Source: Sabethes cyaneus | Taxonomy: Eukaryota > Arthropoda > Insecta > Diptera > Culicidae | Assembly: GCF_943734655.1 (NCBI RefSeq) | Contig: NC_071355.1 | Coordinates: forward strand, 96,541,449 to 96,605,448 | DNA length: 64,000 bases | Direction of reading: 5' to 3' | Shown here: positions 1 to 9,024 of the stretch, in pieces | How positions within the stretch are numbered: the stretch's first letter is position 1 | Layout: every line of letters starts with the position of its first letter | Program-made: the position numbers and the translations under genes | The notes under the pieces: model-generated | What the model saw: only the letters and a program-made list of their open reading frames with translations | The model's database searches: none | What the model was told of the DNA's origin: nothing

Positions 1-1003
1 GAAATCTTTTGGAACATTTTGATAAAAAGCATGTCATTCAAAAATACACATTAGGTTCAATTGAAATAGACTTTACCTTATGAATTTGTGTTGATTCCAG
101 CATTTCCCAAAAATTGTTTGAAATACATAGATTTGTGCTTCAGAAAATTCATTTCACAAGTAAGCCAACTATTTCCCTGAGCTAAAATTTTACTGTACAA
201 AAACTATGCTAGATGAGTGTGTAACAGCTTGATAATTCTCAAAATGAATTTTGTCCAGTATCTTGTACCGTGCAACGTGCAGTTTACAAGCAACAATCTT
301 ATTTTTTTTAACAGTGAGTTTCATTGCTCCCTTTTCCATGAAACCATCTGTGTACTCTAGGTCTCAGCTGGCGTAATATTTCTACACATTTACTTCAAAC
401 AACTACCAGCAAAAACTCTCCTTTGGCCATTTGGGCACACTTTCTCATTCTATTTTACTACTTACAGACATTCAAATTAGCGCTTTGTGCCTACGTACGT
501 CGGATATAGGCAGTACAATCAGCGAATATCCAGTAAGCGTAGGTTGAAGGACCGGATATGCCAATTAAGGACACTACAAGGATGCATTCATGGTTCAGTT
601 GGAGGATGTCGTTCCGTTTTTTTTGTAACAACGTATCCTGATACTCTTAACCCATCTTCGTAATAACATTCGACTCACTGGACGGTCCTAATCATGCGGA
701 GACTAGCCTAACCCTTGTGTACAGACAATGAAGATAGAATTAATTTTGCCAGTTCCACTTCGTATTTCCAACACTACTGGGATTAGCCATGAATGGTGCC
801 GACCAACCGGATTGGCTGTCCGGTCAAACGGAATATATAAAAAGCGGGTCAGCGCCGCAGCCGCACGGACATTATCATTTATCGAAACGACTATTGGAAA
901 TGAAGCTCTTTTGTGAACGACTGCTTAATCGGACATGAGGTTTATTTTTCGAATTCGCAATGAGATTAAACTTTAAATATTGATTCTACCTTAATTTTAG
1001 TAA
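1..1003. other. No gene recognised; AT-rich flank
   Basis: No supported coding region or RNA gene is visible. A TATA-like string (ATATATAAAAAG) lies at about 831-842, followed by a short GC-rich stretch. It could be a promoter relic, but no downstream gene is recognisable and the open frame over it (728-916) has no family features. Confidence 0.4.
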
Positions 1004-1145
1004 AAATCAGAGGGGTTGTGTCTTGTACATGACTGCATATGCAGGTGACGCAGGACTACGTAAGTCTCTTTGTAGTGATAGTCGCATCCAGGATGTATCC
1101 ATCCGTGTAATCATTCGATTCTTCATATTTACATGCTACATGCGT
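1004..1145 (+). repeat. Dispersed repeat family A, copy 1
   Basis: The segment carries GGACTACGTAAGTCTC and a tail of short ATG/ACATG-rich motifs. Related copies occur at 2205-2290 (with its distal part at about 2735-2785), 5208-5350 and 6205-6350. Each copy at 2.2 and 6.2 kb directly follows a copy of the subrepeat block, so the two parts probably belong to one larger unit. Function unknown. Confidence 0.65.
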
Positions 1146-1254
1146 TACATACAACAGTATGTATAAGTAGTAACATTGTATACGTTCAATCCTCAATAGA
1201 TTACAGAGTTATTTCTATGTGCATTTGGAAACAATTTAACAACATTAAGAATAC

Positions 1255-1500
1255 AAACTATTGCTTTCCTACTACCTTACAGAAATTAAAGATTGTTTTG
1301 ACGTGGGACTACGTCTTACGGCAAGGTTTGGGATAGAGTGCCATTCCAAAAATCGAAAAATGCGAGCGTCACGAAAAATGAAAGATTTTAAGCGCTAATA
1401 GCTTAGTGGTTTCCAGGCCGATTTTAAATATTTTCACGCCAATCGATCGAAAATCTTCTACGCATCCACACCAATAAAGAAACCTGTTGATTTTAAAGCA
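1255..1500 (+). repeat. Dispersed repeat family B, copy 1
   Basis: The core GACGTGGGACTACGTCTTAC is followed by a GGCAAGGTTTGGG motif. An inverted copy lies at about 3420-3720 and a third, partial copy at about 39860-40000. Non-coding; the class of element is not recognised. Confidence 0.6.
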
Positions 1501-1502
1501 CG

Positions 1503-2286
1503 TACTATTGAAAAATTGAACATAATGAAGCATTATCCAACTGGAAATCCTCGTTTCGCGATTGGTTGGATGATTGTTTACGATGATCTAACACTATATA
1601 CCAATTTGATATCTGTGCTTGGGAAGTAAACCAAAACAAGTGACAAAGTTCCCTCGTATCAACAAGATTTCTTAACACCGCGATTAGCACCCCTATTCTG
1701 TATTTCTAACGAATCTTTATTTCGTTTGACTTGTTTCTAACGAGATGTTTTGCCCGTTTGATTTTGCTGGCAAAAATTTCGTTCGAAATACCAATCCGTT
1801 CGAAATATAGAATAGCAGTGTAAACCTAGACCATTTTCATGTCCTTGCTTGGGAAATACGGCAGAAAGAGTGACAAAGCCCCCTCGTGCCAACAAATTTC
1901 TTACGAACGCGATTAAACCTAATCCAATTTGATGTCTGTGTTAGGAAAGTCTGCCAGAAAAAATGACAAGTCCATTGTCCCAACAGATTGTTATTTCTTT
2001 GCGGCGATCGGCGAGACGATTAAACCTAGGCGAATTTGAAATTTGCGTTGGAAAAGTGCGCTACAGCTGTAGTGTTCGGATATAATATGTTTCTGTAAGG
2101 ATACGTATGTTTGCCGTTTTATTGGAAGTGTAGTGAAAAGATGTGCTGTTGATAAAACGGGATTGAATTAGTAAAATCCCTTCAACGTGGGGAACCACTG
2201 GTAATAAAAATCAGAGAGGTTGTGTACAAGACACGACCGCATATAGGTGATGCAGGACTACGTAAGTCTCTTTTTGGCGATAGTAC
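1503..2286 (+). repeat. Block of degenerate ~100-bp subrepeats (copy 1)
   Basis: Three to four diverged subrepeats share the frame TTGATNTCTGTG, TTGGGAAAGT, GTGACAAAGTCC, CAACA and GCGATTAAACCTA. The whole block recurs at 5379-6290. The short reverse-strand open frames here look incidental. The organisation resembles a small satellite cluster. Copy 1 carries an extra MITE-like piece at 1688-1820 that copy 2 lacks. Confidence 0.7.
1688..1820. mobile_element. MITE-like insertion with imperfect TIRs
   Basis: The left end reads CACCCCTATTCTGTATTTC; the reverse complement of the right end reads CACTGCTATTCTATATTTC. The block copy at 5.4-6.3 kb lacks this segment, which supports insertion. The CACTG-type end suggests hAT, but no clean target duplication is visible because the flanks are repetitive. 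Confidence 0.5.
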
Positions 2287-2308
2287 CATCTTGCGCTACG
2301 AGACTTAC

Positions 2309-2575
2309 CTTGGCGTGATCCAGCAAATCTACCACCATATCCCGAACGTTGTCGTCTTCTGGGTCTTCAAACACTCGAGCGGCGTAGGAAGGTTCAGCAA
2401 GCTGTATGTGTAGCAAAGATCCTAAATGGCGAGATCGATTCACCGACAATTCTATCTGCTTTGAGCTTCCGTGCGTCGCAACGCTCCCTCCGATCAACCG
2501 GACTACTGCAGCCGAGTTTTCATCGAACAACTTTTGGATGCAACGAACCAATAACTGCCTGCATTCGAACTTTCT
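2309..2575 (-). pseudogene. Exon-like coding fragment, unrecognised
   Basis: On the minus strand an open frame of 89 codons is bounded by a candidate acceptor (AACTGTAG|AGAAAG, just upstream of 2575) and a near-consensus donor (GCCAAG|GTAAGT at 2308-2303). The peptide is mixed and protein-like, containing VVRLIGGSVATHG and EDPEDDNVRDMVVDLLDHAK. I do not recognise a family. The segment sits inside what would otherwise be a continuous copy of repeat family A, and the inserted stretch (about 2289-2733) ends in an A-rich tail on the plus strand. It may be a captured host exon or part of an unknown element. The tract before the acceptor is not pyrimidine-rich, so splicing is unproven. Confidence 0.4.
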
Positions 2576-3419
2576 CTACAGTTGAAACCCTCTTTGAGTT
2601 CGGCGAACCTTCACATAAGTTTGCACAGAAAATATGTAATAGTAGTTTTTTATAAGCATGACTATGACTATATTATTCAATAAGACAACTGTGTCAGTTG
2701 AATTTCACAATAAAATAAACAAATAAACAAATATCCATGCATGTAATAATACGATTCTTCATGTATACATGTTACATGCAGCATATATAGGGTTTGTTGA
2801 GACTGCAGGTTGAGAATATTCAATTATTTTCGAATAAATGTTAATAGCGCTTCAAATCTTACTTCAACATCAAACACTATTTAATTGGACATTTATGTAT
2901 TTATGTATTTGATTTGATGATATCAAAAATTTGTTATGTTAAAATGATTTGGTTGTGCTGCACGTTGAGAAATCCAAATTATTGCAAGTCGATAATTTTT
3001 TACAACGTTTTATTAACTCTAATGATTAAAAGCTACTAAATAAGTTAAAGTTGTTTGCAAAATGTTTTGTACCTTACTGCCTTATACTGAATTGACATTA
3101 AAATAAATATTAGCATCACTACGGGTCTCTCCTGCCTTGTCTTGTCCATTATTTTTGAAAGAATTTAATAATGTAATGCTTGACTATGGAAACTATGTAA
3201 AGAATTGCCAGCAGCTAACTGATGCAAAGCAGCAAATGAAACGTTTAAAACTGTTCTCCGATAAGAGAGTCGCTGATTTGAGAATTCTGCGTCACGTCAT
3301 ATGCACAAATGCAAGCCAACAGTTTCGAACAACTTCTTGTAGTACCTACAGCTATATGGATACAATGTAGCAAAAGGAAAGGATGATCGCTCACTTTTCG
3401 GAGACATTTCACCTTCAGG
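2576..3419. other. AT-rich stretch without recognised gene
   Basis: An A-rich tail lies at about 2690-2733 and a distal piece of repeat family A at 2735-2785. The remainder shows no coding or RNA features I can support. Confidence 0.4.
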
Positions 3420-3720
3420 ACATCAATTTTGACTAATTTCAATCTTAAATGTTAAAGGCGGTTGAAGAAAAGGGGTGGTCTTACACTTTATGAAAATTGT
3501 TTACCTTCAGGACATCACATTGGACCGCAAAGCTATTAGCGTTCAAAACCTGACCACTTTTCGAGAAAGATTTTTTGGAAAGACACCCTACCCAGCCAAA
3601 CCTTGCCGTAAGACATAGTCCTACGTCAAAAACAAAAACGCTAGAAAAGGTAACTTTTTTCAAAGGTGCGTAGTAATTAGCTGTTGGAAACCCCTTGCGT
3701 GTATATACATTGGGCAAAAT
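3420..3720 (-). repeat. Dispersed repeat family B, inverted copy
   Basis: Read on the minus strand it gives TGACGTAGGACTATGTCTTA followed by CGGCAAGGTTTGG and a GAACGCTAATAGC motif, matching the 1255-1500 copy in order. Non-coding. Confidence 0.6.
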
Positions 3721-4189
3721 TTTTTGGCATATTGGATATTGGCAACCGTGCCTCGTTCAATTTTATTGTCCATTTGGTTTTGGATTTGATATGAACCTTA
3801 CCGCACCTAGGAAATAAGAAATGATAAGTTAATAAAAAAAATTGAGTATCTATTGATATCTTTTAAGGTGTATTTTATTTTTCAGTTTTGCGCCCGATGC
3901 GGCTTGTTCGTAAAGCCGCCTAAGAAGGCGAAAACAGTCATAAGTTTAATTATTATAAATTTTTCTCTTAATTTAATTTTTTTTCTTAGTTTTGTCGTCA
4001 ATGTGTGTTGAAAATGCCCGCAGAAATATCGAAAACGGCGAAGACACCACCAGTGAAACGATAGAGGCTCCGGTGGCTCGGGCACCGCCGGTGCAGGGGT
4101 CGTAGCCGCCGCAGGTACCGGTGGCTCAGCCGCCCTTAGCAGTTCCGCCGGCATCAGTGGCACTGGCCGTTCTTACATGGAGCGCTGTT
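3721..4189. other. Intergenic; GC-rich from 4010
   Basis: The left part is AT-rich. From about 4010 the composition switches to GC-rich CCGGTGGCTC/GCCGCC strings that lead into the tandem array. No gene is recognised; the open frames here are compositional. Confidence 0.4.
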
Positions 4190-5175
4190 GATAGAGCCAC
4201 AACTACCGCCGGTTTTTTTGCCATTCGGAAGAAAGCCAGCCGATGGCCTGGCGGTGGGCGACCATTGCATTACCAGTCTATCCACTGGTGAGCCCAGCAA
4301 TTGGCTTTGCCTCCGGTGTCGCCAAAGCCGGCGGACTTGCCAAAGCCGGCAGCATTGCCGAAGTCGGCAGAGTTGCCGAAGCCGGCAGAGTTGCCGAAGC
4401 CGGTAGAGAGCCGAATTGATAGAGCCACAACTACCGCCGGTTTTGTTTTGCCAGCACATTCGGAAGAAGCCAGCCAATGGCCTGGCGGTGGGCGACCGTT
4501 GCATTACCAGTGTATCCACTGGTGAGCCCAGCACGGTAGAGATGGTCGGGTAGCGGAAAATTTGCCCGAAACTCGCACCCGTACCCGTACCAGCCGGGTT
4601 CGGGTCGGGTTCGGGTATTGAAAAAAAATAATTTGCGGGTTCGGGTCGGGTACGGGTTCCTAATGTTTGTTTTTGAAACCGGGTACGGGTCGTGTCGGGT
4701 ATCTCTATTGACCACATTTAACACTCAGGATGGTCGGGTACCCGGGCCCGTCCCGTACCCGACGGTTTGCGGTCGGGTTCGGGTATCAAAAATAATAAAC
4801 TTGCGGGTTCGGGTCGGTACGGGTTTTTAATTTTTTTCTTAATCGGGTACGGGTCGGGTTCGGGTATTCAAATTTCCATACCCGACCATCTCTACGGCAC
4901 GGCCATTGGCTTTGCCTCCGGTGTCGCCGAAACCGATAGAGAGCCGAATTGATAGAGCCACAACTACCGCCGATTTTTTTACCAGCACATTCGGAAGAAA
5001 GCCAGCCAATGGCCTGGCGGTGGGCGACAGTTGCATTACCAGTCTATCCACTGGTGAGCCCGGCACGGCCATTGGCTTTGCCTCCGGTGTCGCCGAAGCC
5101 GGCGGACTTGCCGAAGCCGGCAGCATTGCCGAAGCCGGCAGAGTTGCCGAAGCTTGCCGAAGAAGCAGGAATTTA
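4190..5175 (+). repeat. GC-rich tandem array, 3 units with 21-bp subrepeats
   Basis: Three units begin at GATAGAGCCACAACTACCGC (4190, 4418 and 4951). Each runs through a conserved section ending CACTGGTGAGCCC and then a variable number of 21-bp subrepeats of the type GCCGAAGCCGGCAGAGTTGCC. The first period is 228 bp; the second is about 167 bp once the MITE and its duplication are discounted, because it has fewer 21-mers. The 21-bp repeat is a multiple of three, so several frames stay open. These open frames probably do not indicate a protein. Confidence 0.8.
4537..4894. mobile_element. hAT-type MITE rich in CGGGT motifs
   Basis: A perfect 16-bp terminal inverted repeat, TAGAGATGGTCGGGTA, bounds the 358-bp element. 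Flanks are CAGCACGG (4529-4536) and CGGCACGG (4895-4902), an 8-bp target duplication with one mismatch. The neighbouring array unit at about 5050 shows the uninterrupted site. The interior is made of CGGGTTCGGGT/CGGGTACGGGT strings, with a second, internal GATGGTCGGGTA start at about 4731. No transposase is encoded. Confidence 0.8.
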
Positions 5176-5207
5176 ATAAATCAAACAACAATGAAATGAA
5201 AATTAAA

Positions 5208-5350
5208 AAATCAGACGGGTTTGTCTACAAGACATGACCGTATATGTAGGTGACACAGGACTGCGTAAGTCTCATTGTAGGGATAGTAGCATGTATACAT
5301 GCATGTAATCATCATCATCTCATGTAACACATGCTATATGCAGCATATAT
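5208..5350 (+). repeat. Dispersed repeat family A, copy 3
   Basis: Contains ACAAGACATGACCGTATATG and GGACTGCGTAAGTCTC, then an ATG/CATG-rich tail. It precedes the second subrepeat block. Confidence 0.65.
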
Positions 5351-5378
5351 TTATTTTTTTAACTTTTTTATTTTTTAC

Positions 5379-6204
5379 TATTGAAAAAGTGAAAATAATG
5401 AAACATTGTCCAATTGGAAATCCTCGCTTCGTAATTGGTTGGAAAATTCGCTACGATGATCTAAACCTATACCAATTCGATATCTATGCCTGAGAAGTAA
5501 GCCAAAACAAGTGACGAAGTCCCTCGTATCAACAGGATTTTTTAACACAATTTTCATGTCTTTGCTTGGGAAGTACGCCCGAAAAAGCGACAAATCCCTC
5601 TTCTGCCAACAAATTTCTATCGAACGCGATTAAACCTAGTGCAATTTGATGTCTGTGTTAGGAAAGTGTGCCAGAAAAAATGACTGAAGTCCATTTTCCC
5701 AACAGATTGCAAATTCTTTACAACGAGACGATTGAACCTAGGCAAATTCGATATCTGTGTTGGAAAAGTGCGCTACAGCTGTATAGTGTTTGGCTGTAAT
5801 ATGATTCTGTTTGGATACGCATGTTTGCCGTTTCATTAAAAGTGTAGTGAAAAAATCTGCTGTTAATAAAATGGGGTTGAATTGGTAAAATCATTGGCGG
5901 AACTAGCGCTCACTTCTAGGGGGGGCTATAGCCCCCGGCATTTTTTCGACCATTTTATTACTTTGGCATATTAAGATTAAATGTACATTGATGCATAGGA
6001 ACTTTAAGTTGTGATGCATATAAAAATTACTCTTAGGTTTTTATTATGTAAAGTTATCTAACTATAGTTTTTTCTTAAATTTAAAAATCCAGCTTAAATT
6101 TTCTAGGGGGGGCTATATGTCTTCTAGGGGGGGCTTAGCCCCCCCTAGCCCTTCCCTAGTTACGCCAATGGGTAAAATCCCTTGAACGTGGGGAACCGTT
6201 GATA
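5379..6204 (+). repeat. Block of degenerate ~100-bp subrepeats (copy 2)
   Basis: Alignable with 1503-2204 from the ACTATTGAAAAA start through the AACGTGGGGAACC end. It lacks the 133-bp MITE-like piece of copy 1 but carries its own hAT MITE at 5892-6170. The next stretch (6205-6350) is family A copy 4, so block plus family A form a repeated unit. Confidence 0.7.
5892..6170. mobile_element. hAT-type MITE, 8-bp target duplication
   Basis: Terminal inverted repeats CATTGGCGGAACTAG and CATTGGCGTAACTAG (one mismatch) bound 279 bp. A perfect 8-bp duplication GGTAAAAT flanks it (5884-5891 and 6171-6178). The other block copy has the empty site. Runs of G and C next to the ends (GGGGGGGCT, AGCCCCCC) are typical of a widespread hAT family with GTGGCGTA-like ends. 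No transposase. Confidence 0.88.
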
Positions 6205-6350
6205 ATAAAATCAGAAGAGTTGTGCACAAGACACGACCGTATAGATGACATAGGACTACGTAAGTCTCTTTGTAGCGATAGTAACATGTATCCAAGTATG
6301 TAATATGTAATACGATTCTTCATGTATACATGCTACATGCGTTGTAAGTA
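6205..6350 (+). repeat. Dispersed repeat family A, copy 4
   Basis: Best preserved copy: ACAAGACACGACCGTATAG, GGACTACGTAAGTCTC, CGATAGTAACATG, then CGATTCTTCATGTATACATG. It serves as the reference showing that copy 2 is interrupted at about 2289-2733. Confidence 0.65.
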
Positions 6351-6589
6351 ATGTTTATCAAAGCAGAGCCGGCGTTTAGGCCGGCAAACCCGTGCGGTAG
6401 AACGGATCCTTTCGCTTCAAGGGGGCCTCGCGCTTGGTGATGACTATAGAAAAATGCTAAAAATTCTAGTGGACAATCCCTGGCTGTATTCAACACAATG
6501 GACTGTTCAGATATATTTGTATACTTTGTAATGTTGCCTTTTCTCTTTAATTTAAATGTTGAGTGTAAAGTGTTAAGAAAAAATCGATG

Positions 6590-8020
6590 AAATTAGACCT
6601 TGCTGCTTTGAAATGTGTCGTTACAAAATGTGCCAAACGACTCGGCTCTGCTTGCACGCCGATTGTTTACGAAGGAGTCGATCAAGAAGGCATTTAGCTT
6701 TTTTGAACCAATGAAATCTCCAGATCAGGATGGAATTCTATCCGTTTCTTACAGAAAATGAACAGCATTATAATGTCCGAGCTTATTACCATTTTTCGAT
6801 CCAGTTTCACTTTGGAACATACATATCCCGGAAAATTGGTAGAACTTAGGCAGATACCTAAAAGCATACCTGAGACAGATAAAAAACCATGCAAAAGGCT
6901 TTCAGACCAATAAATTTGTCATCAATGTTTCTCGAGTGATAGAAGAAATCGCGGATAACTATATGCGCAATGAGTTTTTAAAGAACTTTCCATTGCATGG
7001 AAATTCACATGCATACTAACACGGTGAATCTACGGAAACTGCATTGCTCTGCCGTGTGACATTAATTGAGAAATAGCTCATATATCAACAAGCGGCACTT
7101 TGGGTTTCCATAATATTGACAGTGCTTTCGATAACGTGTCTTTCGTTTCAATTTTTACGGCACTCTTTCAAAAAGGAATCAACTAATATAAGCTAAATTC
7201 TAGCAATGCTCTCAAGCAGTGAAATCAGCCTCATTGGGAGATACATACATCGCTTAACATTTTCGGCGATGAAAGGAAGTCCACAAGGAGTTCTCTGACC
7301 CTTGCTTTGGTCACTGGTGGTCGACGCATTCCTTCACAAGCAGCGCATGTTGGTTACGAGACTTTTGCTGCCGTCGAGGGCGTACCTAGTACTTATCGTT
7401 AAAGGCCAACCTAGATTACCTTTAAGAAAACATCTCGTTGGAATCAAATTCAGGGTTGCAGACTAAACAAAAAAAAACGAAAACAGACACTGAGGAAGCC
7501 TGCAAGTCGTAGGCGAAATACGTATCTGTCATTGAATAAAATACACATAGTAGAATTAAATTGGATAAGTTTTCTTATTTTTTATTTTTTTTAGACTAAA
7601 CAGTTAAACAGTGAGCTTCGCACAATCAGGGGACTCCTAACTGGACACAGTGCCGCTCTTTATCATTTAAACAGTATCGAATGATACCGACACCTTCCGC
7701 TTTTGTAACTCTGCACTTGAATGTTCAGTGCATCTGCTCTGCAATTGCAGGGCTCTTGCTTTATCTAGGCATAACTTCTTTGGATGTTTGCTGCTTAATC
7801 CAAACCGAATCCCAAAATGTCATTCACGGTATAAGATTAAACTCTCTAACTCAACTTCAGCAACGGGTATGAGCAACCCAGAAACTGTGTACAGCAGTCG
7901 AAGCCTGCACCAAAAGACGATCATTAAGACTGTCACAGTGGCCTTTCAACCCATTACCCTTCTGGCATACAAAAAAGGGTCTCGCTGCTTAATCTGCGGA
8001 GATTTCGGAGTTACTTGTAT
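6590..8020 (+). pseudogene. Decayed LINE reverse transcriptase and C-terminal region (I/LOA-group)
   Basis: Reading in several frames recovers RT landmarks. At about 6710 there is a degraded SPDQDGI motif, then a PK..PE..KKP....SDQ region, near 7120 NIDSAFDNVSF (from DIEGAFDN, holding the first catalytic Asp), and near 7270 GSPQGVL.PLLWSLVVDA. At about 7600-7810 a second stretch reads LRTIRGLLTGHSAALYHLN and then HLLCNCRALALSR. That pattern matches the segment after the RNase H domain in LOA/I-group elements. Stops and frameshifts occur throughout, so it is inactive. A foreign A-rich/tail-like piece (7466-7560) separates the two parts. Clade assignment is tentative. Confidence 0.6.
7466..7560 (+). 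repeat. Dispersed element tail (GACACTGAGGAAGCC family)
   Basis: GACACTGAGGAAGCCTGCAA and AGGCGAAATACGTATC are followed by an A-rich end. An inverted copy lies at about 31125-31200. The pattern resembles conserved 3' ends of CR1/L2-like LINEs, which is inference. Confidence 0.55.
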
Positions 8021-8039
8021 GAATTGATTGAATCTATTT

Positions 8040-8500
8040 TATTATAACAAATCGAAGTCACACTAAACCAAACAGTAAATAAATTTTCATGATCTGTTTC
8101 TACTTTGAACAGTGCTTTTCCTCTTCCTTCCTTTTCCGCTGAAAAATTTGCGCGAAACTTTTCTACGGTTTGCAAAAGAAGAACACTGATAATAAAGCAT
8201 TTACAAGTTGCAGACGTTTTGGATGTGGCAGAAAATGTCGCCCGTGGCCAGAAAACTTATTCCCGCCATTTGCTGGTCGTGCACAACGGCGAAAAGTTCA
8301 ACTTTTCCCACGTTGCCTGTGTTATTATGGTATTAAATGGGCAAGAAAATATAATAAACTCTTCAATCGTTATGTGGCCCTTAAAAGGACCGATTGTTGT
8401 AAACTTGCACTAACGCACTCAGCGTAATTTTGTTTTTGGTAAATTGGAGTATCAATAACCACAAACTAGGCACGACTTGTTACGACGAGCCAATCGGAAA
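8040..8500 (+). other. Unrecognised 85-codon open frame region
   Basis: An open frame at 8170-8427 is rich in Cys, Arg and Lys (RRFGCGRKCRPW, PRCLCYYGIKWARKYNK). An overlapping frame (8105-8413) is also open. Neither resembles a family I know, and there is no promoter or intron evidence. It may be chance or a remnant. Confidence 0.25.
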
Positions 8501-8554
8501 GGCTTATGCGATCTAAAATATCGACGAAGTCGCACGATGAAATACCAGTCCGTG

Positions 8555-8783
8555 AGGCCAGCTGCATGTGATGTGGGATAATTCTGATCTTTTGTTGTCG
8601 CGAGTAGCATTTCCTACCAATTCAAGCAGCAAGATAAACTGGAGCTCCAGCTCCAATACGCTCAGCATAGTTTCCTTTCCTCAGCAGTCGGTGAATACGA
8701 CCGACCGGGAGCTGCAGACCTGCACGACTCAAGCGTGACTTTGCATTGCCCTAGGGTTTTCCTCCTTTGGCGCGTCCAGACAT
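8555..8783 (-). pseudogene. Histone H2A pseudogene, truncated
   Basis: The minus strand starts ATG at 8783 and reads MSGRAKGGK, then LSRAGLQLPVGRIHRLLRK, GNYAERIGAGAPVYLAA and, after a deletion, GNATRDNK and RIIPHHMQLA. These are the N-terminal tail, alpha-1 and loop region and the RIIPRHLQLA strand of the core nucleosomal H2A. An in-frame stop follows the tail (KP-stop), another follows YLAA, the EYLAAEILELA helix is missing, and a frameshift precedes RIIP. The C-terminal docking domain is absent. The adjacent bases to about 8480 contain faint similarity to histone H3 (TTCGTCGATAT, GCCTTTCC.GATTGG), which is weak. The copy is clearly non-functional. Confidence 0.8.
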
Positions 8784-8900
8784 GTCGTTGAGATGTTGAC
8801 AGTAACTCAGCTAGCGTTTGAATAACGCTGTTCACCGGCTTACCTCTTGTTATATATCAGAATAACTATGCCAAGCAGCAAGCCGTTTTATTCGAATTCA

Positions 8901-9024
8901 GTCCCGGCGTAGTGGTTAGCATTCACGCCTCTCACGCCGAGGACCCGGGTTCAAATCCCAGCCCCGCAGAAGTCACGAATGACCCAAAACTGGTTAAAGT
9001 GACTATAATCTAAACAAATAAAAA
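8901..9024 (+). mobile_element. tRNA-Glu-derived SINE
   Basis: The head resembles tRNA-Glu(CTC): TAGTGGTTAGCATTC around the A box (8906-8920), an anticodon-arm region with CTC (CCTCTCACG), and a strong B box GGTTCAAATCC at 8948-8958. The acceptor stem does not pair and a non-tRNA body follows (GTCACGAATGACCC), ending in TAAACAAATAAAAAG. This layout marks a Pol III SINE and not a functional tRNA gene. Flanking duplications were not resolved. Confidence 0.75.

Noticed and set aside
831..842. TATA box of a host gene
   Set aside because: No recognisable coding sequence downstream; AT-rich background makes such strings common.
4154..4717. 187-codon minus-strand protein with LCRLRQ repeats
   Set aside because: Follows the 21-bp GC-rich subrepeat and runs through the MITE boundary.
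8480..8555. Histone H3 fragment adjoining the H2A pseudogene
   Set aside because: Only short nucleotide matches; not enough to annotate as a feature.
8901..8972. Functional tRNA-Glu gene
   Set aside because: Box B is good, but the acceptor stem does not pair and a SINE body with A-rich tail follows.
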